Source: Streptomyces sp. SM11 (lineage in GTDB: Bacteria > Actinomycetota > Actinomycetes > Streptomycetales > Streptomycetaceae). From it: a stretch of DNA of 55,633 nt. The translations under genes were made by a program, and so were the position numbers. Positions 41,752 through 50,102 of the stretch are shown in pieces. The stretch spans positions 1 to 55,633 of the forward strand of contig NZ_NEUE01000251.1 in NCBI RefSeq assembly GCF_002910905.1, in the 5' to 3' direction. Position 1 is the stretch's first letter, and every line of letters starts with the position of its first letter. Under the pieces are notes generated by a model. That model was not told the DNA's origin and made no database searches. It worked only from the letters and a program-made list of their open reading frames with translations.

Positions 41752-42855
41752 TCATCTCTTTCGTACCACCACGAAGTCGGCGAGCTCGGTGAGCTGCTCC
41801 CTCACCCGGTGGGGCATGTCGACGGCGTGCAGCGCCTCGATGGCGATCGCGTGCTGACGACGGGCTTCCTGGGCGGTCCACTCGCGGCCACCCGCCTCCT
41901 CGATGAGTGCCGCGCGGACGGCGAACTCCTCTTCGGAGAAGCTGTCGAAGTCGTTGCTCTTGGCATCGGCGGCGAGCAGTTCGCCCAGCCGCTCGGACGC
42001 CTCGCCACCCGCGGCGAGCGCTGCCACGACGGGCAGGGACTTCTTGCGCTGGCGCAGGTCGCTCCAGGTCTGCTTGCCGGTCGCCTCCGGGTCGCCCCAG
42101 ATGCCGAGGAGGTCGTCGACGGCCTGGAAGGCGAGGCCGAGGTGGTAGCCGTACGCCTCCAGGGTGTCGGCGGTGCGGTCGTCGGCGCCGCCGAGCACCG
42201 CACCGATGGAGACGGCGCAGGCCAGCAGGGCACCGGTCTTGTTGCCCTCCATCTCCAGGCACTCCTCGACGGTGACCCGCTCGCGGTGCTCGTAGGAGAT
42301 GTCCTGGGCCTGCCCGTCGATGAGCTTGCGGGTGGCGGTGGTCAGCCGACGGGCCGCGCGGCCCGCCTCGACCGTGCCGAGCTCCAGCAGCAGGTCGTAG
42401 GCGAGCGCGAAGAGCGCGTCGCCGACCAGGATCGCCTGGGCGGGGCCGTGCACCTTCCAGACGGTGTCGCGGTGGCGGCGCTGTTCGTCGCCGTCCATCA
42501 GATCGTCGTGCAGCAGCGAGAAGTTGTGCACGAGTTCGACGGCCACCGCGCCGGGGATGCCGGCCTCGGCGGGGGCGCCCGCGGCCTCGGCGGACAGCAG
42601 GGCGAGCGCGGGGCGCACGGCCTTGCCGCCGTCGCCGTCCGAGGGCCTCCCCTCGGCGTCGATCCAGCCGAAGTGGTAGGCGGCGACGGTGTCCATGGGC
42701 GGCGCGAGCCGGCCCACGGCAGCCCGCAGGACCGGCGCTGACAGGGCTCGTCCGCGCTCCAGAAGCGCGGTGACGTCCGCGGTGTCCGCCACGGTGTCGA
42801 AAGCCGGATTCGCCGGGGTCACAGACTCTCCTCTTGTTCCGGTGGTACTGCTCAT
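41752..42855 (-). CDS. Polyprenyl (farnesyl) diphosphate synthase of the hopanoid cluster
   Basis: ATG 42855 overlaps the hpnE stop (ATGA) and has AGGAGG six bases upstream. The 367-residue trans-prenyltransferase makes the C15 precursor of squalene. Seen: KAVRPALALLSAEAAG near residue 78, the first Asp-rich motif LLHDDLMDGDEQRRH near 115 (DDxxD), GDALFALAYDLLLE near 147, GNKTGALLACAVSIGAVLGG near 207, and the second Asp-rich motif FQAVDDLLGIWGD near 243. The chain length is inferred from context; a geranylgeranyl product cannot be excluded from sequence. Confidence 0.9.
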   Translation of the reverse strand: MSSTTGTRGESVTPANPAFDTVADTADVTALLERGRALSAPVLRAAVGRLAPPMDTVAAYHFGWIDAEGRPSDGDGGKAVRPALALLSAEAAGAPAEAGIPGAVAVELVHNFSLLHDDLMDGDEQRRHRDTVWKVHGPAQAILVGDALFALAYDLLLELGTVEAGRAARRLTTATRKLIDGQAQDISYEHRERVTVEECLEMEGNKTGALLACAVSIGAVLGGADDRTADTLEAYGYHLGLAFQAVDDLLGIWGDPEATGKQTWSDLRQRKKSLPVVAALAAGGEASERLGELLAADAKSNDFDSFSEEEFAVRAALIEEAGGREWTAQEARRQHAIAIEALHAVDMPHRVREQLTELADFVVVRKR

Positions 42856-44237
42856 GCCGCCTCCTGAAGCGGATGTCCTGGGGGACGGCCGAGGTCGTGG
42901 AGCACCGCGTCGGCGGCGCCGGCGCCGCTGCGCACGGCGCCCTCCATCGTCGCGGGCCAGCCGGTGTCGGTCCAGGCCCCCGCCAGCTGGAGGCCGGGCA
43001 GCCGGGTGCGGGGGCCGGGGCGCAGCCGCCCGACACCCGGGGCGGGCGCGAAGGTGGCGGTGCGTTCCCGGGTGACGAAGAAGTCGCGGATGCCCGCGCC
43101 GCGTGCGGCGGGAAGCAGCCGTTCCAGCTCGGGCAGGTAGCGCGCCCGCAGTTCGGCGACGGGGAGGTCGATCTCGTCCTGGGCGGCCGACTGCGAGACG
43201 GCCAGGTACTGCCCGGGGCCGGTGAGGCCCGAGGAGTGGGTGCGGTCGAAGACCCACTGGACCGGGGAGCCGATGGCGGCGAAGAACGGCCTGCGCAGCA
43301 CCTTGCGGTCGTAGACGACGTGCACGTTCAGGATGGGCGCGGACGCGATGTCGAGCAGCAGGTCCGGCTCGTCCAGCGCGCCCGCGGGCAGCAGGTCGTG
43401 GGTCTCGGTCTGCGGCACGGCCAGCACGACGGTGTCGGCGGTGATCCGCTCCCCCGCCGTCTCGACGTTCCAGCGGCCGTCGTCGGTGCGGGTGAGGGAG
43501 CCGGCCTTGGCGCGCAGTTCGGTGCGGACGCCCGCGGTGTCCAGGGCCTTGCGGGCGAGGGTGTCGTGCAGTTCGCCGAGCGGCACGGTGGCCCAGCCGA
43601 TGTCGGCGGCGCCGGGCTCGGAGAGCAGGCCGGTCTTGAAGACCTTCGCCGCGAGCGCCATGGAGGCGTTCGGGGCGGTGGCGTTCAGTGTGGCGACGCC
43701 GACGAGGTCCCAGAGGGCCTCGATGGTGCGCTCCGACTGGCCGTGCCGCCGCAGCCAGGTGGCGAAGTCGATGCGGTCGAGCTCGGGATCGGCGGGATCC
43801 AGGCGGCCGAGCGCGAGGGCGGCGCGGCCCACGCCCGCCTTCTCGGCGAGCGAGAGATGGGGATAGGCGGCGAGTCCGCCGGCGAGGTGCAGCGGTACGG
43901 GCAGGCCGGTGCGGCGCAGCCGTCCCAGGCGCGGTCCCGCGGCCCGGCCGACGTCCAGCACGGGCACGTCCAGGCGGTCCTGGAGCGGGGCCAGGCGAGC
44001 GGCGTCGATCCGGTCGAGGAACCAGCGGTAGCCGGTGCAGCAGCGCAGGTAGACGTGCTGACCGTTGTCGACGGTGAGGTCGCCCCGCTGGAAGGAGAAG
44101 GCGAGGCCCCCGAGGCGGGGGCGCCCTTCCAGGAGGGTCACGTCGAGTCCGGCGTCGGCGAGGCGGAGCGCGGCCGTGACACCGGCGAGGCCACCGCCGA
44201 CGACGACGGCGACGGGGCGCGGGCTCTCGTCGTTCAT
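42852..44237 (-). CDS. hpnE: Hydroxysqualene dehydroxylase (HpnE)
   Basis: ATG 44237 overlaps the stop of the small ORF upstream (ATGA). The 461-residue FAD-dependent amine-oxidase/desaturase-like protein reduces hydroxysqualene to squalene, the last step of the HpnC-HpnD-HpnE route. Seen: the dinucleotide-binding start VVVGGGLAGVTAALRLADAG at residue 11 with LLEGRPRLGGLAFSF near 35, HVYLRCCTGYRWFLDRI near 63, and the C-terminal FAD-binding LPGLQLAGAWTDTGWPATME near 415. Phytoene-desaturase-like functions are alternative for the fold, but the operon settles it. Confidence 0.92.
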   Translation of the reverse strand: MNDESPRPVAVVVGGGLAGVTAALRLADAGLDVTLLEGRPRLGGLAFSFQRGDLTVDNGQHVYLRCCTGYRWFLDRIDAARLAPLQDRLDVPVLDVGRAAGPRLGRLRRTGLPVPLHLAGGLAAYPHLSLAEKAGVGRAALALGRLDPADPELDRIDFATWLRRHGQSERTIEALWDLVGVATLNATAPNASMALAAKVFKTGLLSEPGAADIGWATVPLGELHDTLARKALDTAGVRTELRAKAGSLTRTDDGRWNVETAGERITADTVVLAVPQTETHDLLPAGALDEPDLLLDIASAPILNVHVVYDRKVLRRPFFAAIGSPVQWVFDRTHSSGLTGPGQYLAVSQSAAQDEIDLPVAELRARYLPELERLLPAARGAGIRDFFVTRERTATFAPAPGVGRLRPGPRTRLPGLQLAGAWTDTGWPATMEGAVRSGAGAADAVLHDLGRPPGHPLQEAA

Positions 44238-44356
44238 GCGGGCCCCTCTCGCCGGGTCGGTGCCGTCTGCCGGGTCCTCACCCTGGAGAACGTCGCAGTC
44301 GGTGACGCGTCGGGCCACTGGAGGGTTGCCCAGGAACCGAAGCTGCCGAGACGCAT
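44234..44356 (-). CDS. 40-residue ORF coupled between hpnD and hpnE (DUF6380-like)
   Basis: ATG 44356 overlaps the hpnD stop as TGATG, and its stop overlaps the hpnE ATG as ATGA. It fills exactly the 118-base space between the two genes. The product reads MRLGSFGSWATLQWPDASPT and then an Arg/Thr-rich tail ending RREGPA; it has no membrane segment. I recall small Streptomyces DUF6380 proteins with a similar ATLxxxxASxTATxxR pattern, but am only moderately sure. It could serve mainly to couple translation of hpnE to hpnD. Confidence 0.5.
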   Translation of the reverse strand: MRLGSFGSWATLQWPDASPTATFSRVRTRQTAPTRREGPA

Positions 44357-45309
44357 CAGGCTCGCCCCCTGGCGGTGAGCCGCGAGATGTGGCGGGCGTC
44401 CAGTCCGGACAGGCCGCGCACCGCGACGTAGGCCTTCTCGTGGCCGGGCAGCGAGACCCGTCCGCGCAGCACGGCCTCGGGGTCGCGCTCGATCCGGTCG
44501 AGGAGGCGGCGGTAGATCCCGGCCATCGCCGCGACGCAGGCGCCGCTGCGGCGGTCGAGCATCGGCAACAGCCGGTAGCCCTCGGCGAACAGGGCGCGGG
44601 CGCGGCGGACCTCGAAGTGGATGAGGCCCGCGAAGTCGGAGCCGGGGGGCGGGGCGGTCCGGTGGAACCCGGCCGAGCAGCCGAATTTGGCCAGGTCGTC
44701 GGCGGGCAGGTAGGTGCGCCCGTTGCCGGCGTCCTCGCGGACGTCGCGCAGGATGTTGGTGAGCTGGAGGGCGAGGCCGAGGGTGTCGGCGTACTCCGCG
44801 GCGCGCTCGGCCCCGCGGGCGCCCGGCGCGGTGCCGAAGACGCCGAGGCTGAGGCGTCCGATGGATCCGGCGACGCACCGGCAGTAGGACGTGAGGTCGT
44901 CCCAGGTTTCGTAGGTCGCGCCCCGGACGTCCATCAGGACGCCGTCGATCAGCTCGTCGAGCCCGCCGAGCGGGAGCGGGAAGCGGCGGGCGGCGTCGGC
45001 GAGCGCGACGGCCACCGGGTCGGTGTCGTCCTCGTCGACCGCGTCCTTGCGGATCCGCTCCAGCAGTTCACGGGTGCTCTCCAGCCGGGTCCGCTTGACC
45101 GCCGGGTCCAGCTCCCCGTCGCCGATGTCGTCGACACGACGGGAGAAGGCGTACAGCGCCGACATGGCCTGCCGCTTCTCGTACGGCAGCAGTCTGATGC
45201 CGTAGGCGAAGTTACGGGCCTGCTGTCCGGTGACGGCCTCGCAGTAACTGTATGCGGCCTGCACCGGCGGCGACATGTACGTCGTCTGTCCCTCCACGGT
45301 CCGGCTCAC
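44356..45309 (-). CDS. hpnD: Presqualene diphosphate synthase (HpnD)
   Basis: GTG 45309 overlaps the hpnC stop (GTGA). The 317-residue squalene/phytoene-synthase-family protein condenses two farnesyl diphosphates to presqualene diphosphate. Seen: NFAYGIRLLPYEKRQAMSAL at about residue 33, the first Asp motif SRRVDDIGDGE near 56 (DxxxD), YCRCVAGSIGRLSLGVFG near 142, and the second Asp motif LQLTNILRDVREDAGNGRTY near 180 with YLPADDLAKFG. All motif residues are present. Confidence 0.93.
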   Translation of the reverse strand: MSRTVEGQTTYMSPPVQAAYSYCEAVTGQQARNFAYGIRLLPYEKRQAMSALYAFSRRVDDIGDGELDPAVKRTRLESTRELLERIRKDAVDEDDTDPVAVALADAARRFPLPLGGLDELIDGVLMDVRGATYETWDDLTSYCRCVAGSIGRLSLGVFGTAPGARGAERAAEYADTLGLALQLTNILRDVREDAGNGRTYLPADDLAKFGCSAGFHRTAPPPGSDFAGLIHFEVRRARALFAEGYRLLPMLDRRSGACVAAMAGIYRRLLDRIERDPEAVLRGRVSLPGHEKAYVAVRGLSGLDARHISRLTARGRA

Positions 45310-46217
45310 CTCTCTCCACGCGCTCTTCGCAAGACGATTCCCACTTCGCGCAGCAGGCTGGGCTTGGTGGGCTTGGGCGGTCCGGGCAGTACGTCGAACC
45401 CGGCGGCCGAGATCGCCGTGAGCGCGCTGCGCCCGCCCCCGACGAATCCGGCGAGAAGCAGCTTGAGCCTGCCGTTGACGCTGCCCACCAGAGGAGGGCC
45501 TTCTTTCAGCAGCTCGCTCGCACGCTGGGCCTCGTACGCGATCAGGGCGCGCACGGAGGCTCCGGCGGAGGGCGCGGCCAGGTCGGATTCGGTGACCCGG
45601 AAGCGTTCCATGTCCTCGGCGGGCAGATAGATCCGGTCGCGTTCCAGGTCCTCGGCCACGTCCTGCAGATGCTCGACGATCTGGAGCGCGGTGCAGACCG
45701 CGTCGGAGCGGCGGATTCGCTCCGGGCTCGCGGTGCCGGTGAGGGCGAGGACCAGGCGGCCGACCGGATTCGCCGAGAGCTCGCAGTAGGCGGCAAGCTC
45801 GGCGTAGGTGCCGTAGCGGCGGATCTTCTGGTCCTGACGGTTGGCCTCGATCAGGCCGAGGAAGGGTGCGGGGGTGAGCGCGCGGCGCCGCACGGTGGGG
45901 CGCAGGTTGCGCAGCAGCGGGTGGCGCGGCTCCTCGCCCGTGGTGGCGAAGACCCGGTGGAGGTCGGTCTCGAAGGCGTCGAGCATGGTGAGGCGGTCGT
46001 CGCTCTGCTCCGGCTCCAGGCCGAGGTGGCGGGCGTCGGCGCCGCCGGGGGCGAGGTCGCCGTCGCCGATGTCGTCGACGAGCCGGGCGAAGCCGTAGAC
46101 CGCCATCAGGTCGTCGCGCCAGGCGCGGGGCAGGAAGAAGGGCGCCACGGGGAAGTTCTCGTCCGCGGCCTTGCCGAGAGTGGCGTCACCGATGTGCGCC
46201 TCGGGGGTCGAAGTCAC
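45306..46217 (-). CDS. hpnC: Hydroxysqualene synthase (HpnC)
   Basis: First gene of the hopanoid operon; GTG 46217. The 303-residue squalene-synthase-fold protein converts presqualene diphosphate to hydroxysqualene. Seen: ENFPVAPFFLPRAWRDDLMA at about residue 20, the first Asp motif FARLVDDIGDGDLA near 43, YCELSANPVGRLVLALTG near 145, and the second motif LQIVEHLQDVAEDLERDRIY near 175, where HLQDVxxD replaces the NILRDVxED of HpnD, as expected for HpnC. Confidence 0.93.
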   Translation of the reverse strand: MTSTPEAHIGDATLGKAADENFPVAPFFLPRAWRDDLMAVYGFARLVDDIGDGDLAPGGADARHLGLEPEQSDDRLTMLDAFETDLHRVFATTGEEPRHPLLRNLRPTVRRRALTPAPFLGLIEANRQDQKIRRYGTYAELAAYCELSANPVGRLVLALTGTASPERIRRSDAVCTALQIVEHLQDVAEDLERDRIYLPAEDMERFRVTESDLAAPSAGASVRALIAYEAQRASELLKEGPPLVGSVNGRLKLLLAGFVGGGRSALTAISAAGFDVLPGPPKPTKPSLLREVGIVLRRARGER

Positions 46218-46582
46218 TGCCGACCACCCGGCGCGGGGACGGCGAAACCACGTCGGAGCTGGAGATCTTCCGTCATTGCCGTCACATCTCCCGTTCTACA
46301 CTGCTGACCCAAAACAACCCTTTTCGGACACGCCGCTCAATCTTCCGAGTGCTTTGCGGCAGAGCGGGCGATGCCAGGGCGTATCGCCCTACTTGCCATG
46401 AATCAGCACCGCTACAGCTTACGTTGTACAGCTCACAGGGGATCGGCGGGGTGGAGCGCCCACCGCCGCTTCCCGGCCGTTCCCATCAACCTTCCCCGCG
46501 CACGGCGGAATTGACGTCATCCGCCGGGAGGAGATCGCCCCCGGGCCCTACTATGCAGGGCCTGCCCCGGCACCGGGCACCG
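46218..46582. other. Intergenic region upstream of the hopanoid operon
   Basis: About 365 bases without a believable gene. It must hold the promoter of the hpnC-hpnO operon (minus strand). An AT-rich patch near 46280-46330 is the likeliest place, but I cannot name boxes with confidence. The export operon terminates just to its right. Confidence 0.45.
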
Positions 46583-46618
46583 CGTGGCCCCCGCCGGAAC
46601 GGTCCGGCGGGGGCCACG
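46583..46618 (-). terminator. 16-bp perfect hairpin after the ABC export operon
   Basis: CGTGGCCCCCGCCGGA pairs perfectly with its complement around an ACGG loop, starting 15 bases past the ATPase stop at 46633. It ends the seven-gene operon 53752-46633 and insulates the hopanoid promoter. Confidence 0.85.
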
Positions 46619-46632
46619 GAGAGAGCTCCGGA

Positions 46633-47418
46633 CTACTTGCCCGTTTCGCGCTCGTACGCCTTGAGGACTTCCTCGGTGGGGCCGTCCATCAGGAGCTCAC
46701 CCTTCTCCAGCCAGAGCGCGCGGTCGCAGGTGTCCCTGATCGACTTGTTGTTGTGGCTGACCAGGAAGACGGTGCCCGCCTCCTTGCGCAGCTCACGGAT
46801 CCGCTCCTCGGAGCGGACCCGGAACTTGCGGTCACCGGTGGCCAGCGCCTCGTCGATCATGAGGACGTCGTGGTTCTTGGCGGCGGCGATCGAGAAGCGC
46901 AGCCGCGCCGCCATGCCGGAGGAGTACGTCCGCATCGGCAGGGTGATGAAGTCGCCCTTCTCGTTGATCCCGGAGAATTCCACGATCTCCTGGTAGCGCT
47001 CGCGGATCTCCTCCTGGCTCATGCCCATCGCCAGACCGCCGAGCACGACGTTCCGCTCACCGGTCAGATCGCTCATCAGCGCGGCGTTCACACCGAGCAG
47101 CGAAGGCTGACCGTCCGTGTACACCTGACCGGATTCGGTCGGCAGCAGGCCGGCGACGGCCCGCAGCAGCGTCGACTTGCCGGAGCCGTTGGTGCCGATG
47201 AGGCCGATGGCCTCGCCGCGGTAGGCGGTGAAGGAGACACCGCGCACCGCGTGCACCTTCCGGACGCCGCGCGGCTCGCCCTTGCCCCGCCGCATCATGC
47301 GGCTCAGCGCGGCGGTGGCACTGCCCCGGCCGCCGCCCGTGCCGTTGACCCGGTACACGATGTGCACGTCGTCGGCGATCACCGTGGGGATGCGCCCCTG
47401 TGCGTTGTCCTCAGCCAC
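46633..47418 (-). CDS. Polysaccharide/teichoic-acid-type ABC exporter, ATP-binding subunit
   Basis: GTG 47418 overlaps the permease stop by eight bases. The 261-residue ATPase has the TagH/Wzt/KpsT layout: VRGVSFTAYRGEAIGLIGTN near residue 58, Walker A GTNGSGKST near 75, a Q-loop-like segment SLLGVNAALMSDLTGERNVV near 105 (typical of this group), signature YSSGMAARLRFSIA near 167, Walker B VLMIDEALATGD near 185 and the switch VSHNNKSIRDTC near 220. It has no C-terminal sugar-binding extension as in Wzt, so export is probably not coupled to recognition of a capped chain. Confidence 0.92.
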   Translation of the reverse strand: MAEDNAQGRIPTVIADDVHIVYRVNGTGGGRGSATAALSRMMRRGKGEPRGVRKVHAVRGVSFTAYRGEAIGLIGTNGSGKSTLLRAVAGLLPTESGQVYTDGQPSLLGVNAALMSDLTGERNVVLGGLAMGMSQEEIRERYQEIVEFSGINEKGDFITLPMRTYSSGMAARLRFSIAAAKNHDVLMIDEALATGDRKFRVRSEERIRELRKEAGTVFLVSHNNKSIRDTCDRALWLEKGELLMDGPTEEVLKAYERETGK

Positions 47419-48340
47419 GGCCGTACCGTTCCTCTGCCTTCCAGAAGTACACGAATCCCACGACGCCCAGCAGCACGGCCCAGCCCAGGCCCGCGGCCCA
47501 GACATGGTCCGGGAGGTTCTCGGTGCCGTACCCGTCGATCATCGCGAAGCGGACCAGGTCCATGTAGATCGCCGCTGGGTTGTACTGCAGCACGTCCGCG
47601 ATCCAGGCCGGTTTGTCCTTGAGCATCACCGGGATGGAGAACATGACGCCCGAGGCGTACAACCAGGTCCGCATGACGAACGGCATCAGCTGCGCGAGGT
47701 CGGGGGTCTTGGAGCCGAGTCGCGCCATGACGAGGGCCAGGCCCGTGTTGAAGAAGAACTGGAGAATCAAGGCGGGAATCACCAGGAGCCACGACAGCGA
47801 GGGGTAGCTGCCGAAGATGACGGCGACCGCGACCAGCACGATCATCGAGAACAGCAGCTGCTGGAGCTGCTGGAGCGAGAACGAGATGGGCAGCGAGGCC
47901 CGGGGGAAGTGGAGGGCCCGGACCAGTCCGAGGTTTCCGGAGATCGACTTGACGCCCGCCATCACGGAGCTCTGCGTGAAGGTGAAGACGAAGACGCCGG
48001 TGACCAGGAACGGCACGAAGACGTCGTGGGGAATCCCCTCCCTGGTCCCCAGGATCAGCCCGAAGATCAGGTAATAGACACAGGCGTTCAGCAAAGGCGT
48101 GACCACTTGCCACAGCTGGCCCAGTTTGGCCTGGCTGTACTGCGCGGTCAGTTTCGCCCGGGAGAAGGCCAGGATGAAGTGGCGTCGGCCCCAGAGCTGT
48201 CGCATGTACTCGAACAGCCCCGGCCGGGCCCCGCTCACGGTCAGGCCGTACTTGGCGGCCAGCTGGGCCGCGCCGAGGCCCTCGTCGGCGGACGGCGGGG
48301 TCCCGAGGGCTACCCCACCGTCGTGGGTCGTGTCACTCAC
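47411..48340 (-). CDS. Polysaccharide/teichoic-acid-type ABC exporter, permease subunit
   Basis: The 309-residue ABC-2 type permease (TagG/Wzm group) starts at ATG 48340. After a polar N-terminus come the interface helix (RRHFILAFSRAKLTAQYSQA near residue 52), then six membrane segments: LLNACVYYLIFGLILG near 84, FVPFLVTGVFVFTFTQS near 108, LQQLLFSMIVLVAVAVIFG near 160, LLVIPALILQFFFNTG near 185, YASGVMFSIPVML near 228 and VWAAGLGWAVLLGVVGFVYF near 282. The charged periplasmic segment YNPAAIYMDLVRFAMIDGYG is typical. Its partner is the ATPase overlapping downstream. Confidence 0.92.
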   Translation of the reverse strand: MSDTTHDGGVALGTPPSADEGLGAAQLAAKYGLTVSGARPGLFEYMRQLWGRRHFILAFSRAKLTAQYSQAKLGQLWQVVTPLLNACVYYLIFGLILGTREGIPHDVFVPFLVTGVFVFTFTQSSVMAGVKSISGNLGLVRALHFPRASLPISFSLQQLQQLLFSMIVLVAVAVIFGSYPSLSWLLVIPALILQFFFNTGLALVMARLGSKTPDLAQLMPFVMRTWLYASGVMFSIPVMLKDKPAWIADVLQYNPAAIYMDLVRFAMIDGYGTENLPDHVWAAGLGWAVLLGVVGFVYFWKAEERYGRG

Positions 48341-48441
48341 AAGTTGAAACTCTCGTCTTCACGCGCAGCCAGTCGCGGGCGCGGCTCAGGCGGACAGGTC
48401 CCGGAAAGAAAATACGCCTCATGCTCTCAGAGGAAAGCCTC

Positions 48442-49314
48442 TCAGATGACCGGAGGTCGGCCCAGCCTCGTCAGCCGCCACACCGTACGCCACTTGATCG
48501 GGCGTCGCGGCCCGCAGGGGGTCGACCAGCCTTCCCGGAATCCGCCGAACCACGCCTTCAGCGCAGGCAGGGAGGGACGCCTGAACAGGGTCAGCAGCAG
48601 CCAGACCCCCGGATAGAGGGGAACCAGCGGGGCGGGCAGGTTCCGGCGGGCGAGCCAGACCCGGTTACGGGCGACCATGCGGTGATAGACCGCGTGCCGG
48701 GACGGGGCGGTGGTGGGGTGGTTCAGCACCAGGTCCGCGCGGTAGTCGATCATCCAGCCCGCGTCCAGTGCCCGCCAGGCCAGGTCCGTCTCCTCGTGGG
48801 CGTAGAAGAAGTCCTCCGGCAGCGGGCCGACCTCGGCGATCACCCGGGTGCGTACGGCGTTGGCGCCGCCCAGGAACGTCGTCACGCGCGAGGAGCGCAT
48901 CGGGTCGCCGGCCCGCAGCCGGGGCACGTGCCGCCGCTGGGTGGCGCCGGTGTCCGGGTCGGCGATCCGGAAGGTGACGATCCCGAGCTCCGGGTCCGCC
49001 GCGAACGCCTGCCGGCACAGCTCGGCGGTGTCCCGGTTCGGGAGCAGCCCGTCGTCGTCCAGGAAGAGCAGCGCGTCCACGTCGGCCCCGCAGGGGCCGA
49101 ACGCCTCGATGCCGACATTGCGGCCGCCGGGGATGCCCAGGTTCTCGGGCAGTTCCACCGTGCGCACCCCGGCCAGCACCTCGGGGACCGGGGCTCCGTT
49201 GCCGACCACCACGACCTCGATCCGGTCACCGTGCTGGGCGGTGACCGAATCGAGGAGGGCGCGGAGCTCGTCCGGGCGGTTGCCCATCGTGATGATCACC
49301 GCGCCCAGTTTCAT
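48442..49314 (-). CDS. Family 2 glycosyltransferase
   Basis: ATG 49314 lies eight bases after the CDP-alcohol transferase stop. The 290-residue GT-A protein opens MKLGAVIITMGNRPDELRAL. It shows VVVVGNG near residue 34, ENLGIPGGRNVGI near 58 (the GxxxGRN of rhamnosyl/galactosyl-type GT2), the DxD-like metal site LLFLDDDG near 83, FLGGANAVRTRV near 143, and the catalytic-region FFYAHEETDLAWRALDAGW near 165. It has no membrane anchor except a C-terminal hydrophobic LYPGVWLLLTLF. It is expected to add a sugar to the polymer or lipid made by this operon. Confidence 0.88.
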   Translation of the reverse strand: MKLGAVIITMGNRPDELRALLDSVTAQHGDRIEVVVVGNGAPVPEVLAGVRTVELPENLGIPGGRNVGIEAFGPCGADVDALLFLDDDGLLPNRDTAELCRQAFAADPELGIVTFRIADPDTGATQRRHVPRLRAGDPMRSSRVTTFLGGANAVRTRVIAEVGPLPEDFFYAHEETDLAWRALDAGWMIDYRADLVLNHPTTAPSRHAVYHRMVARNRVWLARRNLPAPLVPLYPGVWLLLTLFRRPSLPALKAWFGGFREGWSTPCGPRRPIKWRTVWRLTRLGRPPVI

Positions 49315-49322
49315 GGGAGAGG

Positions 49323-50102
49323 TCACTTCAGCCTGCTGGACGCCAGGACGGACACCAGATGCAGCAGGGTCTGCAGCAGCGCGATGCCGGCCATCACCGC
49401 GACGGTCAGGCGGGTGTAGAAGAGGTCGCCGCCGATCGCGTCGATCACGGCCACCAGGAGGATCACCAGCGAGGCCTCGATGCCGAGGATCAACCGGTGG
49501 AACTTCAGCGCCCCGGCCGCCCGGCGGGCCAGCGCCATGCCGGAGGAACGCGGCTCGGACGCCGCCTCCTTCACCGGTGGCATCCCGCCCTGGTGGCGGG
49601 CCACGCCCACCAGGTCCGTCTCGGCCTTGATGAGGATCGCGCCGAGTGCGGCGAGGGTTCCGAGGAAGGCCCAGAGCCAGTCGATCCGGCCCTCGCCCCA
49701 GATGTCGGCGGCGCGCAGGCCGAGGCCGACGAGCACCGCCGCGTCGCACAGGTAGGCGGCGACCCGGTCCAGGTAGACCCCGCTGAGCGAGTACTGCTTC
49801 TTCCAGCGGGCCAGCTCGCCGTCCACGCAGTCGAACAGCAGGTAGAGCTGGACCATCGCCACGCCGAGCACGGCGCCCCACACACCCGGCACCAGCAGCG
49901 CCGGGGCGGCCAGGGCGCCGGCCAGCGTCATCACGTACGTCACCTGGTTCGGCGTGACCCGGGTGTTGACCAGGTAGCGGTCCACACGCAGCGAGACCTC
50001 ACGCATGTACATGCGCCCGGCCCAGTGCTCGCCGCTTCGCCGGTCCTTCACGCCCGGGGGGTGAACGACCGGACGGAGTTCAGCTACTGATGGTCGTCGC
50101 AT
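49323..50102 (-). CDS. CDP-alcohol phosphatidyltransferase, copy 2
   Basis: ATG 50102 overlaps the dehydrogenase gene by 23 bases. The 259-residue integral membrane enzyme has the full CDP-alcohol phosphotransferase signature at about residues 91-120: D..DG..AR........G...D...D (DCVDGELARW ... GVYLDRVAAYLCD). About six hydrophobic segments follow, with ILGIEASLVILLVAVID near 210 and MAGIALLQTLLHLV near 238. Known: these enzymes move a phospho-alcohol from a CDP-activated donor to an acceptor alcohol. Donor and acceptor here are unknown; the adjacent dehydrogenase and nucleotidyltransferase suggest an unusual CDP-polyol donor. Confidence 0.88.
   Translation of the reverse strand: MRRPSVAELRPVVHPPGVKDRRSGEHWAGRMYMREVSLRVDRYLVNTRVTPNQVTYVMTLAGALAAPALLVPGVWGAVLGVAMVQLYLLFDCVDGELARWKKQYSLSGVYLDRVAAYLCDAAVLVGLGLRAADIWGEGRIDWLWAFLGTLAALGAILIKAETDLVGVARHQGGMPPVKEAASEPRSSGMALARRAAGALKFHRLILGIEASLVILLVAVIDAIGGDLFYTRLTVAVMAGIALLQTLLHLVSVLASSRLK

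Noticed and set aside
46633..48340. Treating the ABC pair as a drug exporter
   Set aside because: The long Q-loop-like segment and TagG/Wzm-type permease, together with GT2 and CDP-alcohol transferase genes, fit polymer or glycolipid export better.
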